Positions 55,377-64,000 of a stretch of 64,000 nucleotides of DNA are shown in pieces. Both the position numbers and the translations under genes were made by a program. A model generated the notes under the pieces. It saw nothing but the letters and a program-made list of their open reading frames with translations, was not told where the DNA came from and searched no databases. The number at the start of each line of letters is the position of its first letter. Within the stretch, counting starts at the first letter, position 1. Source of the stretch: Brevibacillus humidisoli (GTDB taxonomy: Bacteria > Bacillota > Bacilli > Brevibacillales > Brevibacillaceae); the NCBI RefSeq assembly GCF_020923435.1, contig NZ_CP087263.1, positions 4,297,970-4,361,969 of the forward strand. Reading direction: 5' to 3'.

Positions 55377-57308
55377 ATGATACAGTTTCAACACGTACAA
55401 AAAGATTACGGGGCCAATCTGGTGTTGGCGGACGTGTCATTTGAGATACAAGATGGAGAAAAAGTGGCGGTCATTGGCCGAAATGGTGCAGGGAAAACGA
55501 CGGTCTTCCACCTGCTGGCGGGCGGGATCAAACCGGACAAAGGGGAGATTATGCTGCCAAAAGGCACAAAAGTTGGTCTGTTGGCGCAGATTCCTATTGA
55601 AGAAGAAGGTACCAGCGTCTATGACGTGCTGGCCAGAGGATACCGGGAAGTCAAGGCATTGCAGGCACAGCAAAAAGAGCTGGAAATCTCGATGTCCAGG
55701 CCTGAGTCGGCAGCCGACCAACAAGTGATGAGCAAACTGCTGCAGCAGTACGGTCAGCTTACCGAACGTTTTGAGAGGGCAGGCGGCTATGAGATGGAGG
55801 CCCACATCCACCGGACAGCCGACGGGTTGGGGATTTCCCGCAGCGATTACAGCAGGATGTTTTCCTCCCTTTCTGGAGGCGAGAAGACAAAAGTTGGGTT
55901 GGCTGCACTTCTGATTGAACAGCCAAACCTGCTGCTGCTGGACGAACCGACCAATCACTTGGACATGGCGGCGATAGAGTGGTTGGAGACCTTCCTCCTT
56001 TCTTACAGAGGAACAGTGGTAGTCATCTCTCATGATCGTTACTTCCTGGACAAAGTCGTGAGCAAGGTGATTGAGTTGGAGGACGGGGAAGCTGTCACCT
56101 ACCATACCAACTACACCGGGTACCAACAGGAAAAGCAAGAGCGCTTGCTGCAGGAGTTTGCCGCCTACAAGGAACAGCAGAAGAAGATCAAGAAAATGGA
56201 GGAAACGATCAAAAGACTGATCGAATGGGGAAATCGGTCTCATCCTCCTAATCCCAGCTTTCACCGCAGAGCGGCATCGATGCAAAAAGCATTAGACCGA
56301 ATGGTGAAGCTGAAACGTCCGGTGCTGGAGAGGATCGGCAAGTCGTTTGGTGAGCGCAAGTTGTTTCGCGAAGGAAGCGGACGGTTGGGTTATGGAGAAC
56401 GAGTCGTCCTGATCGGCGCTAACGGCACCGGGAAGACCACGTTGTTGAAGATCATCCTGGGTGAAATCGAGCCTGACGAGGGGAACCTGCACCTCGGTGC
56501 GCGGGTAGAGATCGGTTATCTCGCGCAAGAAGCGGCACCCCCGGGGGAAAAGAAAACAGTCCTTCACTATTTCCGTGAAGAAGTAGGCATGGAAGAAGGA
56601 GAGGCGCGTAGACAACTAGCCCGCTTCCTCTTTTACGGAGCAGATGTTTTCCAGTCGGTACAGAACTTGTCCGGAGGGGAGTGGAGCCGTTTGCGGTTGG
56701 CCGTATTGATGCATCAGAAGCCAAATCTGCTGTTGCTCGACGAGCCGACCAACCATTTGGACATCGATTCCAGAGAAGCGCTGGAGACGGCGTTGGAAGA
56801 CTTTCCGGGTACGATTTTCGCTGTTTCCCATGACCGCTACTTTATCAATCGGATCGCACACAAGATTTGGCAGTTGGAACGAAACGGGATCTCGGTTCAT
56901 CTGGGCAACTTTGATGATTACCAGGAGAAAAAGGCGAGGTCTGCAGACTCTCTGGACAGCAGGAGCGAGCGGGAGGGAAACAGAAGGAGTGGAGCCGTCG
57001 TTGATCAGCTTGCCCAGCACACAAAGCGTACGGTTACCGTGAGCGGTCACGAGACAGGGAACAAGGAAACGATGCAAAAGTTGCAAACAAATGGAACCAT
57101 GCAAACGGTGCTGGAACAGCAGATTATAGAACGAGAGGAGCTGCTGAAGCAGTTGGACCAGCAGATGACGGCTCCGGAAAACAGCTGCGATGCTGGGAAA
57201 CTGCAGCAGCTGCAGCAGCATCGCGAGAACATCCTGGCTGAGCTGGAACAGCTGTACCAGGAATGGATTAAGGCAGTGGACCAAGGAACGAAGACGACAA
57301 AGAGTTAA
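55377..57308 (+). CDS. ABC-F family ATP-binding protein
   Basis: A 643-residue soluble protein with two ABC cassettes and no membrane domain. Cassette 1: Walker A GRNGAGKTT, signature LSGGEKTK, Walker B LLLLDEPTNHLDM. The linker (about 245-320) contains the arm that reaches the ribosomal P site. Cassette 2: GANGTGKTT, LSGGEWSR, LLLLDEPTNHLDID. A glutamine-rich coiled coil forms the C-terminus (about 575-640). The strand before cassette 2 is unusually short (RPVLERIGKSFGERKLF), about 20 residues less than usual. Members act on stalled ribosomes or protect them from antibiotics. The start is the ATG at 55377 behind AAGGAGG. The uORF and terminator upstream suggest inducible expression. Confidence 0.9.
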   Translation: MIQFQHVQKDYGANLVLADVSFEIQDGEKVAVIGRNGAGKTTVFHLLAGGIKPDKGEIMLPKGTKVGLLAQIPIEEEGTSVYDVLARGYREVKALQAQQKELEISMSRPESAADQQVMSKLLQQYGQLTERFERAGGYEMEAHIHRTADGLGISRSDYSRMFSSLSGGEKTKVGLAALLIEQPNLLLLDEPTNHLDMAAIEWLETFLLSYRGTVVVISHDRYFLDKVVSKVIELEDGEAVTYHTNYTGYQQEKQERLLQEFAAYKEQQKKIKKMEETIKRLIEWGNRSHPPNPSFHRRAASMQKALDRMVKLKRPVLERIGKSFGERKLFREGSGRLGYGERVVLIGANGTGKTTLLKIILGEIEPDEGNLHLGARVEIGYLAQEAAPPGEKKTVLHYFREEVGMEEGEARRQLARFLFYGADVFQSVQNLSGGEWSRLRLAVLMHQKPNLLLLDEPTNHLDIDSREALETALEDFPGTIFAVSHDRYFINRIAHKIWQLERNGISVHLGNFDDYQEKKARSADSLDSRSEREGNRRSGAVVDQLAQHTKRTVTVSGHETGNKETMQKLQTNGTMQTVLEQQIIEREELLKQLDQQMTAPENSCDAGKLQQLQQHRENILAELEQLYQEWIKAVDQGTKTTKS

Positions 57309-57334
57309 AAAGGAATCTAAACACATCCCTGAAC

Positions 57335-57381
57335 CCCCTCCTTACACCGATAGTATATCCCCGTGTAGGGAGGGGAGTTTT
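57335..57381 (+). terminator. terminator after the ABC-F gene
   Basis: CCCCTCCTTACAC pairs with GTGTAGGGAGGGG (13 bp, one wobble), followed by AGTTTTG. Confidence 0.75.
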
Positions 57382-57550
57382 GCATAAAACAGCTAGAGGT
57401 CTATCCTGTGCAGGTAAGCGGCAACAGGAAGCAAGGAAGGGAAGTCTTCCCCCATCCAACGGTTTCATTTGCGAAGAGCAGCAAATCTCATTATAATAAG
57501 AGAGGTCGGTTTTTTTACAACACCCAGGTGGAACAGACGTGTGTAACCGT

Positions 57551-57627
<77 letters not shown>

Positions 57628-57650
57628 TCGTTTCTATAGAAAAAGCAGGC

Positions 57651-57680
57651 AAGCCCTCTCCACTGTGGAGAGGGCTTTTT
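57651..57680. terminator. bidirectional terminator between tRNA-Arg and glpQ
   Basis: AAGCCCTCTCC pairs with GGAGAGGGCTT around ACTGT; T tracts or A tracts on both sides allow it to end the tRNA transcript and the convergent glpQ transcript. Confidence 0.8.
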
Positions 57681-57740
57681 GCATGCAGTCTACTGTTCAG
57701 AGCTTCGGTGACGCATCTCGGTCTCAAGCGAGCAGCATCC

Positions 57741-58841
57741 TTATTTCTTGTCATACCCTTTGCTGTGATACTGGGCGCGGTTCAGGAATTCAACGGCCCG
57801 ATCCGGGAAGTCGGTAAAGAGCCCGTCGACCCCAGCTGTATAATAGAAGATGTCTAGCAACTCTTCAAAGCTGGCTGCGTACGCTGGTATCTGGCCGCTA
57901 TCCAGCCTAAATGTGTAGGGGTGAACCTCCATTCCGGCTGCATGGGCTTCTTTGACCAGGTCGGTAATGATTAGATGATCACGGGTCGATTCGCTTTTGA
58001 CGATCATTGGATGCCAGGGACCGACCCCATCTGCATAGGTAGCAATCTCCTTCATCGCCCCTTTTTCAAACATCCAGTCGTAGTTGTATGGGACCGCCTT
58101 TCCGTTTTCATAGACCATCGTCTCATTCCAACTGGTTTCTGCCATCAACTGAACCAGTTTGGGGTCCATCTGTAATTGTGGATATAGTTCCGTGCGGATT
58201 CGCTTCGTCTCGTTCGGATCGAAGCACTGGACGTACACCTTGTCGTCTTTTGAGTCGTAACCGTAGTTTTCCAATACCTGCAGTACGGCCAGACTGATGT
58301 CTTTGCCTTCATGTCGATGAAACCAGGGCGCTTTTATCTCGGGGTAAATGCCGACATTTTGGCCTGTACTCTTGTTTAAGCCTTGGATCAGTTCCAGCTC
58401 TTCTTCCAGTGTATGTACGGTAAACGATGACTGCCAAAGCGGGAAACGGCCGGGAAAGTTGGGAACACTCTCCCCATCCTGTACATCAAATCCTTCGGTC
58501 ATCTCCAACTGCTTGATCTCGTCTAAGGTAAAGTCAATCACATAATATCGACCATCTTCCCGCTTTCGCTCCGGGTAAACCTCCGCCACGTTTGTGACAC
58601 GATCCAGGTAATGATCGTGCAGGACGACCAGTTTGTCATCTTTGGTCATCACCACATCTTGTTCAATGTAATCGGCACCCATCGCATAGGCCATTGCTTT
58701 TGCCGCCAGGGTGTGTTCCGGCAGGTAACCGCTCGCTCCGCGGTGGGCGACCACAATCTTCTCTTGCGCTGCCCCGGCGATCCCTCCAGAACCGGTTACC
58801 AGCAGCAAGGCAGTGAGAACAGATAGGACAAACTTTTTCAT
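57741..58841 (-). CDS. glpQ: secreted glycerophosphodiester phosphodiesterase
   Basis: GlpQ hydrolyses deacylated phospholipids (and in Bacillus, teichoic acid glycerol chains) to glycerol 3-phosphate and an alcohol. It is 366 residues. A signal peptide (MKKFVLSVLTALLLVTGSGG) is followed by the GDPD barrel with VVAHRGASGYLPEHT (catalytic His), GADYIEQDVVMTKD and LVVLHDHYLDR, then EIKAP and DGLFTDFPD near the end. The start is the ATG at 58841 with AGGAGGCG upstream; the longer frame has no signal peptide at its start. It is convergent with tRNA-Arg. Confidence 0.93.
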   Translation of the reverse strand: MKKFVLSVLTALLLVTGSGGIAGAAQEKIVVAHRGASGYLPEHTLAAKAMAYAMGADYIEQDVVMTKDDKLVVLHDHYLDRVTNVAEVYPERKREDGRYYVIDFTLDEIKQLEMTEGFDVQDGESVPNFPGRFPLWQSSFTVHTLEEELELIQGLNKSTGQNVGIYPEIKAPWFHRHEGKDISLAVLQVLENYGYDSKDDKVYVQCFDPNETKRIRTELYPQLQMDPKLVQLMAETSWNETMVYENGKAVPYNYDWMFEKGAMKEIATYADGVGPWHPMIVKSESTRDHLIITDLVKEAHAAGMEVHPYTFRLDSGQIPAYAASFEELLDIFYYTAGVDGLFTDFPDRAVEFLNRAQYHSKGYDKK

Positions 58842-59061
58842 AATGCGCCTCCTTGACTTGGATTGAAGAGAAATAAAAAAATCCACACTATTCCCAGCCG
58901 CACCGATACCGATACAGCTAACCTGGAATATTGTGAATCTCCTCATCTCCACACTAATATTCTGCCATATTTGGTTACCAACAAAATACTAGATGATGTA
59001 AGTGTTGTCAACAGAAAAATCAGAAAAGTTAAACATACTTTGTTTCTGTCCTTTCTTCTGT

Positions 59062-59090
59062 TTGGCGCTTGGACCGGAGATCGGTATACT
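59062..59090 (+). promoter_or_regulatory. SigA promoter of tadA
   Basis: TTGGCG (59062-59067), 17 bp, TATACT (59085-59090). A start near 59097 leaves at most 7 nt before the first in-frame ATG at 59104, favouring a downstream start codon. Confidence 0.55.
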
Positions 59091-59103
59091 GAAGTAAGAC
59101 AAA

Positions 59104-59607
59104 ATGGAGCCAATGGCAGCAGGAAGGATGGCGGTAGCGGTGTCAGCCGGACATTCACATGATGAACAGTTTATGCAGGCAGCCTTGGAAGAGGCGCAAA
59201 AAGCGATGGAGATCGGCGAAGTGCCGATTGGTGCAGTTGTGGTCAGGGACAATGAAATCGTTGGACGGGGTTTTAATCTGAGGGAAACACAGAAAGATCC
59301 CACCCTGCATGCGGAGATGATCGCGATTCGGCAGGCAAGTGCCCGTCTGGGCGGCTGGCGGCTGATCGGCTGTGAGCTGTACGTCACGCTGGAACCTTGT
59401 CCGATGTGTGCAGGTGCCATCGTACAGGCGAGAATCGAGCGGGTGGTGTACGGGGCGGCTGATCCGAAGGCGGGATGTGCGGGCACCTTGATGGATTTGT
59501 GTTCCGAACCGAGATTTAATCACCAGGTTCCAGTGACGGCAGGTGTCTTGGCAGAAGAAAGCAGCCAGTTGTTAAAGCAGTTTTTCCGCCGATTGCGCAG
59601 CAAGTAA
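59104..59607 (+). CDS. tadA: tRNA-specific adenosine-34 deaminase TadA
   Basis: TadA converts A34 to inosine in tRNA-Arg(ACG). It is 167 residues in the longest frame. The zinc/catalytic motifs are HAE (about residue 73) and PCPMC (about 103), within AVVVRDNEIVGRGFN and TLEPCPMCAGAIV. Possible starts are ATG 59104, ATG 59128 (AGGAAGG directly before it) and GTG 59140; Bacillus TadA aligns from just before HDEQFMQAALEEA, so the true start is probably 59128 or 59140. In Bacillales tadA commonly follows serS at some distance, as here. Confidence 0.93.
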   Translation: MEPMAAGRMAVAVSAGHSHDEQFMQAALEEAQKAMEIGEVPIGAVVVRDNEIVGRGFNLRETQKDPTLHAEMIAIRQASARLGGWRLIGCELYVTLEPCPMCAGAIVQARIERVVYGAADPKAGCAGTLMDLCSEPRFNHQVPVTAGVLAEESSQLLKQFFRRLRSK

Positions 59608-59655
59608 GCAGGCCAGCCTTTGCATAGGGGCCGGCCTGCTTCGGATTTATGAACT

Positions 59656-60369
59656 TTATCCTTTGAGAGAAGCGAGTTCGTCGTCTGTCAGTTCCCGGTA
59701 TTCGCCGGGCACCAGTGAATCATCGAGGAGAAGCGGCCCCATGCGAATCCGTTTTAAATAAACAACCTCCAGGCCAAGTGCGGCAAACATTCGTTTTACT
59801 TGGTGAAACTTCCCTTCGGTGATGGTCACCTTTGCCTCTGACACCTCACCGGAGGAGAGGATCTCCAGTTGCGCTGGCTTGGTCGTATATCCGTCATCCA
59901 GCGTTATACCGTCGGCAAAATGGCCCACGTGTTCTGGACGTACCTGCCCCTCGATACGGGCGAAGTACTCCTTATCCACCTTCTTTTTCGGAGAGAGAAG
60001 ATTGTGAGAGAGTTGCCCGTCATTGGTCAGCAGCAGCAGACCCTCCGTATCGATGTCAAGCCTGCCAACGGGATGCACTCTGTCTGCCCATTCCAGCGGG
60101 AGCAGATCAACGACCGTTCGGTGACGGCTGTCTTCGGTTGCGGAGATGACACCAGGCGGCTTGTTCATCATCACGTAGATCCAGCGCCTGTAGTCCAGCG
60201 GATGCCCGTCGACTTCGATTTCATCCTGCTCCGGGATGACGTGCATGCCGGGATCGGTCGCTACCGTTCCATTTACGGTGACAAGCGCCTGCTTCACCAA
60301 CTGTTTTACTTCTTTGCGTGTCCCCAACCCCGTGTTGGCCAGTACTTTATCCAGGCGTTCCCGTTTCAT
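59656..60369 (-). CDS. RsuA-family rRNA pseudouridine synthase
   Basis: A 237-residue enzyme that isomerises a uridine in rRNA to pseudouridine. An N-terminal S4 domain (MKRERLDKVLANTGLGTRKEVKQL...) is followed by the catalytic domain with HPVGRLDIDTEGLLLLTNDG, whose aspartate in GRLD is the nucleophile, and the family-typical EGKFHQVKRMF. The single-copy RsuA layout points to a small-subunit U516-type or RluB-type specificity; sequence alone does not separate these. It is convergent with tadA across an imperfect hairpin (59604-59642). Confidence 0.9.
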   Translation of the reverse strand: MKRERLDKVLANTGLGTRKEVKQLVKQALVTVNGTVATDPGMHVIPEQDEIEVDGHPLDYRRWIYVMMNKPPGVISATEDSRHRTVVDLLPLEWADRVHPVGRLDIDTEGLLLLTNDGQLSHNLLSPKKKVDKEYFARIEGQVRPEHVGHFADGITLDDGYTTKPAQLEILSSGEVSEAKVTITEGKFHQVKRMFAALGLEVVYLKRIRMGPLLLDDSLVPGEYRELTDDELASLKG

Positions 60370-60463
60370 GATCCATCCCCATTTCTGTTACATCTGGTGA
60401 AACCTATCAATCCCATCTTGACGGAAGAGTGATGGAAAATCAAGGACTGGCCAAATGTACCAC

Positions 60464-60492
60464 TTGCTTTCAAAAGGCGGATTTGCTATATT
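60464..60492 (+). promoter_or_regulatory. promoter of tRNA-Ser
   Basis: TTGCTT (60464-60469), 17 bp, TATATT (60487-60492) preceded by TGC (extended -10), about 20 nt before the mature tRNA. Confidence 0.6.
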
Positions 60493-60512
60493 AAGTATTG
60501 CTTGACTCTTGT

Positions 60513-60604
60513 GGAGAGATACCCAAGTGGTCATAAGGGGACGCACTCGAAATGCGTTAGGCGTCGTGAGGCGTGCGTGGGTTCGAATCCCACTCTCTCC
60601 GCCA
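60513..60604 (+). tRNA. tRNA-Ser (anticodon CGA)
   Basis: Acceptor GGAGAGA/TCTCTCC, anticodon stem ACGCA/TGCGT with loop CTCGAAA (anticodon CGA, reading UCG), a long variable arm typical of class II tRNAs, T arm GTGGG-TTCGAAT-CCCAC and an encoded CCA. Confidence 0.97.
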
Positions 60605-60771
60605 CCTACATAATGTGTGTGACAGGGAGCATGTCTTTGCCGGTAGGGCAGGGGCGTGCTTTCTTTATATTCTCCGAAGGTTGCGGCACCCCGTTTTTTC
60701 TCCTTATTCAACGAAAAGGAAAAAAGGCCAGGCAGCACGAATAAAGATGGGTACTACGATCTGATTATGTA

Positions 60772-60811
60772 GGGCTGCTGCAGCCTCACTGTGCCGAGGA
60801 TATATCCTCGG
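60772..60811 (+). promoter_or_regulatory. two perfect palindromes in the leader of the MATE gene
   Basis: GGCTGC-T-GCAGCC (60772-60784) and CCGAGGATATATCCTCGG (60794-60811) are perfect dyads 45-85 bp before the ATG. They could be a repressor operator or leader hairpins; no T run follows, so they are not simple terminators. Confidence 0.5.
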
Positions 60812-60856
60812 ACTTCTTTGTTAGGCAGCGGTATGACCTCTAAAGGAAGGGAAGAG

Positions 60857-62221
60857 ATGGACCGTCAGTACACGAGCGCAAAGTCAGTAAAGACGCTCCG
60901 TCTGTTTGCATTAACTTGGCCAATCTTGGTTGAGTTGTTTTTGCACATGATGATGGGAAGCGTCGACACGTTTATGCTGTCCCACGTGTCTGACGAAGCG
61001 GTGGCTGCTGTCGGTGTGGCTAACCAACTTGTCACATTTACCATTTTGTTGTTTGGCTTTGTAGCCACTGGAGCGTCGGTGACGATCTCCCAGTACCTGG
61101 GAGCACGCAAGCCGTTGGAAGCCAATCGGATTGCCGGGATCTCCCTCACCGCCAATCTGCTGTTTGGGATATTTGTCAGTCTGCTGGTCATCATGTTCAG
61201 AGGCCATTTTTTGCAGCTTTTTTCGTTGGCAGATGAAGTGAGGCAGTTGGCTGACCTTTACTTGTTGATTGTTGGCGGCAGCTTGTTTACCCAGGCCCTG
61301 CTGCTGACGGTTTCCGCCATCTTGCGCGCGAACGGGAATACCCGTGATGCGATGCTGGTGTCATTGGCCATGAATGTAATCCACGTGGTCGGCAATTACT
61401 TGTTTATCTTCGGTGCTTGGGGAGTACCGCAGTTGGGTGTGCCGGGAGTAGCCATCTCGACGGCCGTCAGTCGGGCGATTGCCTTGGTGTTCATTGTGAT
61501 TGTGCTGTACCGCAGCCTGGTGGTGCCGATCAGATGGAGCGATTACATAGAGGTGAAGTGGAAGTACCTTAAACAGATTTTCCGGATCGGGATTCCCTCT
61601 GCTGGCGAAGCTCTTTCCTATCATACCAGCCAGATCGCGATCACGGCGTTCATCGCTTTGTTGGGGACAGCGGCGCTGACGACGAGGATCTACGCGATTA
61701 ACCTCATGTCGTTTATCCTGCTGTTTGGCATGGCGCTCGGACAGGGAACGCAGGTGCTGATCGGTCACATGGTTGGTGCCAAAGAGAATGAACGGGCCTA
61801 TCGCCAGCTGTTGAAAAGCCTGCGAATCAGTTTGATGGTGACCGCTTCGGTGGCGGTCATCGTCGCCATCTGCCGTGAACCACTGTTTTCCATCTTTACA
61901 GAGGATCCACAGATCATCTCGATGGGCTCTACGCTGCTTTTGCTCTGTTTGCTCCTGGAACCGGGCCGTACGTTTAATCTGGTGGTGATCAGCTCGCTGC
62001 GTGCCGCTGGCGACGCTTCGTTTCCTGTCTTCATCGGGATTCTGTCGATGTGGGGGATTAGTGTGCCGCTTTCCTATCTCCTAGGTATCTCGTTGGAATT
62101 GGGTCTTCCAGGAGTTTGGATCGCTTTGACGATCGATGAGTGGTTCCGGGGAATCTGCATGTATTATCGCTGGAAGAGCAGAGTCTGGGAGCGAAAGGTG
62201 CTGGTATCGGAAGGAGTGTAG
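60857..62221 (+). CDS. MATE-family multidrug/sodium antiporter
   Basis: A 454-residue inner-membrane exporter with about 12 transmembrane helices in two MatE halves (first from LTWPILVELFLHMMMGSVDTFML, second from IGIPSAGEALSYHTSQIAITAFI). These pumps expel cationic drugs using Na+ or H+. The start is the ATG at 60857 with AAAGGAAGGG upstream; the longer frame from 60791 contains the second leader palindrome. It stands alone and ends in a terminator. Confidence 0.9.
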   Translation: MDRQYTSAKSVKTLRLFALTWPILVELFLHMMMGSVDTFMLSHVSDEAVAAVGVANQLVTFTILLFGFVATGASVTISQYLGARKPLEANRIAGISLTANLLFGIFVSLLVIMFRGHFLQLFSLADEVRQLADLYLLIVGGSLFTQALLLTVSAILRANGNTRDAMLVSLAMNVIHVVGNYLFIFGAWGVPQLGVPGVAISTAVSRAIALVFIVIVLYRSLVVPIRWSDYIEVKWKYLKQIFRIGIPSAGEALSYHTSQIAITAFIALLGTAALTTRIYAINLMSFILLFGMALGQGTQVLIGHMVGAKENERAYRQLLKSLRISLMVTASVAVIVAICREPLFSIFTEDPQIISMGSTLLLLCLLLEPGRTFNLVVISSLRAAGDASFPVFIGILSMWGISVPLSYLLGISLELGLPGVWIALTIDEWFRGICMYYRWKSRVWERKVLVSEGV

Positions 62222-62313
62222 GCTAACGCGAGAGTGAGCATCCTTTTCCTGCCGTCTCTGCTTCCGGAAAAGGGACACTCTCCTGCTTGTTCCAAGGCTG
62301 TGTCTGACACGGG

Positions 62314-62345
62314 GAGCTACTCCTTGAAATGGAGTGGCTCTTTTT
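62314..62345 (+). terminator. terminator after the MATE gene
   Basis: GAGCTACTCC pairs with GGAGTGGCTC (10 bp), followed by TTTTTC. Confidence 0.8.
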
Positions 62346-62346
62346 C

Positions 62347-62379
62347 TTGATTCATATAACCATATAGTTATAATATAAT
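62347..62379 (+). promoter_or_regulatory. arsR promoter with overlapping ArsR-type operator
   Basis: TTGATT (62347-62352), 16 bp, TATAAT (62369-62374). The dyad TATAAC-CATATA-GTTATA (62355-62372) occupies the spacer and -10, the position expected for a metal-released repressor site. Confidence 0.65.
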
Positions 62380-62412
62380 CTATAGCGATATCGGATGAAA
62401 AGAGGGGATATC

Positions 62413-62760
62413 ATGCTCGACCTGCCACGATTGGCTGAAGTGCTGAAAGCGCTGGGAGATTCAACCCGGCTGACGATCATTGCACTGCTCAATCATCGAG
62501 ACTGCTGTGTCTGCGAACTGGTCCCGATCTTCAACATTTCGCAACCGGCCATCTCCAAGCACCTGAGCCGCCTGAAAAGTGCCGGTTTGGTAACAGAAAC
62601 ACGCCGGGGACAATGGGTCTTTTATGCGCTCAACCGAAAGCAGTTGGAACAAGTGGGATTATCATTGAACAATCTGCCCGATGTTTCCGACCGGTTTGCC
62701 GCGCTGGCCGAGCAAGGAAAGCTGGTTAGCTGTGAGCAGCCTCCAATGACCGGGTCATGA
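62413..62760 (+). CDS. arsR: ArsR-family metalloregulator
   Basis: A 115-residue winged-helix repressor. The helix-turn-helix is ELVPIFNISQPAISKHLSRLKSAGLV; immediately before it, CCVCEL matches the As(III)-binding cysteine motif of ArsR. Arsenite binding should release it from the promoter dyad upstream. The start is the ATG at 62413 with GAGGGG 5 nt upstream; an ATG at 62395 has no ribosome site. The permease gene follows after 36 bp, forming an arsenic-resistance operon. Confidence 0.87.
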   Translation: MLDLPRLAEVLKALGDSTRLTIIALLNHRDCCVCELVPIFNISQPAISKHLSRLKSAGLVTETRRGQWVFYALNRKQLEQVGLSLNNLPDVSDRFAALAEQGKLVSCEQPPMTGS

Positions 62761-62796
62761 ATGGGAAAAGCGTACAGAGGGATGGGATAGACAATT

Positions 62797-64000
62797 ATGG
62801 TTGATGCATCGAATGCAGCTATGTGGAGTGCGTTTTTAATTTTTGTCGTTACACTTGCAGTCGTCATCTGGCAGCCGCGAGGGCTGGGGATTGGCTGGTC
62901 GGCTGCCGGGGGTGCCTTGCTGGCTCTACTGCTGGGCGTCGTTACGTTTTCGGATGTACTTACGGTCACAGGCATGGTTTGGAATGCGACGCTTACATTT
63001 GTTGCGGTCATCCTCATCTCGTTGATTCTTGATGAGATTGGCTTTTTTGAATGGTGTGCGCTGCATATGGTCAGAATGGCGAGAGGCGATGGCCGCCGCA
63101 TGTTTGTCTACGTCATCCTGCTTGGCGCGCTGGTGTCGGCTTTCTTCGCCAATGACGGGGCGGCATTGATCCTCACTCCGATCGTTTTGGCCCAAGTCCG
63201 GGCCCTGCGGTTTGAAGAGAAGATGGTTCTGCCGTTTGTCATGGCCAGCGGTTTTGTCGCCGATACGACGTCTCTCCCGCTGATCGTCAGCAATCTGGTC
63301 AACATCGTCTCAGCCGATTACTTTCAGATCGGCTTCGTTGAATACGCCAGCCGGATGATCGTGCCCAATCTCTTTGCGCTGCTGGCCAGCTTGGCTGTTC
63401 TCTACCTGTTTTTTCGCAAGAACATTCCGCGTAAGTACGATTTGGCCCAACTAAAACAGCCGCATGAAGTGATAAAAGACGAGACTCTTTTCCGTGTATC
63501 GTGGGTGATTCTGGCCGTACTGCTGCTGGCTTATCTGCTGAGCGAGATCCTGCCCGTACCGGTATCGCTCATCGCGGGAACAGCAGCACTTATCTTCATC
63601 CTGGCCGCGCGCAGAAGCCCTGTGATCCACACGATGCGCATCGTGGGGGAAGCCCCCTGGTCTGTGGTTGTTTTTTCCATCGGGATGTACGTAGTCGTCT
63701 ACGGCTTGCGCAATGTCGGTCTGACCGATCTGTTGGGACAACTGATTCAATCATTTGCCGAACAGGGGCTGCTGGCGGCGACGATGGGGATGGGCTTCTT
63801 GGCCGCTGTACTCTCCTCCGTGATGAACAATATGCCGACGGTGATGATCGATGCGCTGGCGATCCAGGGGACACAGACGGAAGGAATCGTCCGCGAAGCA
63901 CTCATCTACGCCAATGTGATCGGTTCCGATCTGGGACCCAAGATTACGCCAATCGGCTCGCTTGCGACCCTGCTCTGGCTGCATGTGCTCTCCAAAAAAG
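62797..64000 (+). CDS. arsB: ArsB-type arsenite efflux permease (3' end beyond the window)
   Basis: The frame from ATG 62797 stays open to the window end (401 codons). The product is a multi-span membrane protein beginning [36 protein letters not shown], with [28 protein letters not shown] and [10 protein letters not shown], all characteristic of ArsB/ion-transporter superfamily arsenite pumps. A GAGGGATGGGA ribosome-site region lies 10-20 nt upstream. Normal length is about 430 residues, so roughly 30 are missing. Co-transcribed with arsR. Confidence 0.92.
   Translation, partial: MVDASNAAMWSAFLIFVVTLAVVIWQPRGLGIGWSAAGGALLALLLGVVTFSDVLTVTGMVWNATLTFVAVILISLILDEIGFFEWCALHMVRMARGDGRRMFVYVILLGALVSAFFANDGAALILTPIVLAQVRALRFEEKMVLPFVMASGFVADTTSLPLIVSNLVNIVSADYFQIGFVEYASRMIVPNLFALLASLAVLYLFFRKNIPRKYDLAQLKQPHEVIKDETLFRVSWVILAVLLLAYLLSEILPVPVSLIAGTAALIFILAARRSPVIHTMRIVGEAPWSVVVFSIGMYVVVYGLRNVGLTDLLGQLIQSFAEQGLLAATMGMGFLAAVLSSVMNNMPTVMIDALAIQGTQTEGIVREALIYANVIGSDLGPKITPIGSLATLLWLHVLSKK

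Overview
The window looks like the chromosome of a Gram-positive bacterium of the Bacillales, most likely Paenibacillaceae and close to Brevibacillus. The evidence is the origin-proximal gene order (yaaA tail, recF, remB, gyrB, gyrA, HD-GYP gene, yaaC, guaB, dacA, pdxS, pdxT, serS ... tadA), strong AGGAGG ribosome sites, SigA-type promoters, a serine T-box leader and a moderately GC-rich coding background. The species call is inference from gene order and protein sequence; no database was searched.

Region 1 (1-23,400) is core chromosome. It holds replication and topology genes (recF, remB, gyrB, gyrA), a degenerate HD-GYP protein, a lipoprotein of the putative glycoside hydrolase type, yaaC/guaB, the PBP5-type carboxypeptidase dacA, the PLP synthase operon pdxST, a branched-polyamine synthase (bpsA) behind a leader with two terminator hairpins, serS behind a T-box with a UCC specifier, a divergent MarR/multicopper oxidase pair sharing an operator-like dyad, a 50-residue zinc-knuckle protein and isocitrate lyase (aceA).

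Region 2 (23,400-53,500) is accessory: a WapA/Rhs polymorphic-toxin locus. A secreted PPC-domain protein and an 1851-residue Rhs protein with its immunity gene are followed by a string of displaced toxin-tip/immunity cassettes: a type-50-like toxin with candidate immunity protein, an LHH nuclease with SUKH immunity protein, and two unrecognised pairs. Three related mobile modules (A about 31.6-36.1 kb, B about 43.2-47.4 kb, C about 48.2-51.8 kb) separate them. Each module carries a serine recombinase, then a short structured RNA, then an IS110-type DEDD transposase. All three end exactly 31 nt after a conserved hairpin, at an AGG trinucleotide. In B and C this is the point where the conserved Rhs linker meets the variable toxin. 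The RNAs look like bridge RNAs, and a short loop in each can pair with the DNA beside that module's own right end. Modules A and B also carry a second conserved, covarying RNA of about 350 nt with no nuclease beside it; module C instead has a rolling-circle-type Rep gene and a repressor with a TAACG-N6-CGTTA operator set. An IS21-type element has split one tip cassette and left a 4-bp target duplication. Several genes here are frameshifted or truncated.

Region 3 (53,500-64,000) returns to chromosome: a secreted repeat protein, a 48-residue upstream ORF plus terminator in front of an ABC-F ATPase, tRNA-Arg(CCU), glpQ, tadA, an RsuA-type pseudouridine synthase, tRNA-Ser(CGA), a MATE exporter, and an ArsR regulator with an ArsB-type permease that runs off the window end.
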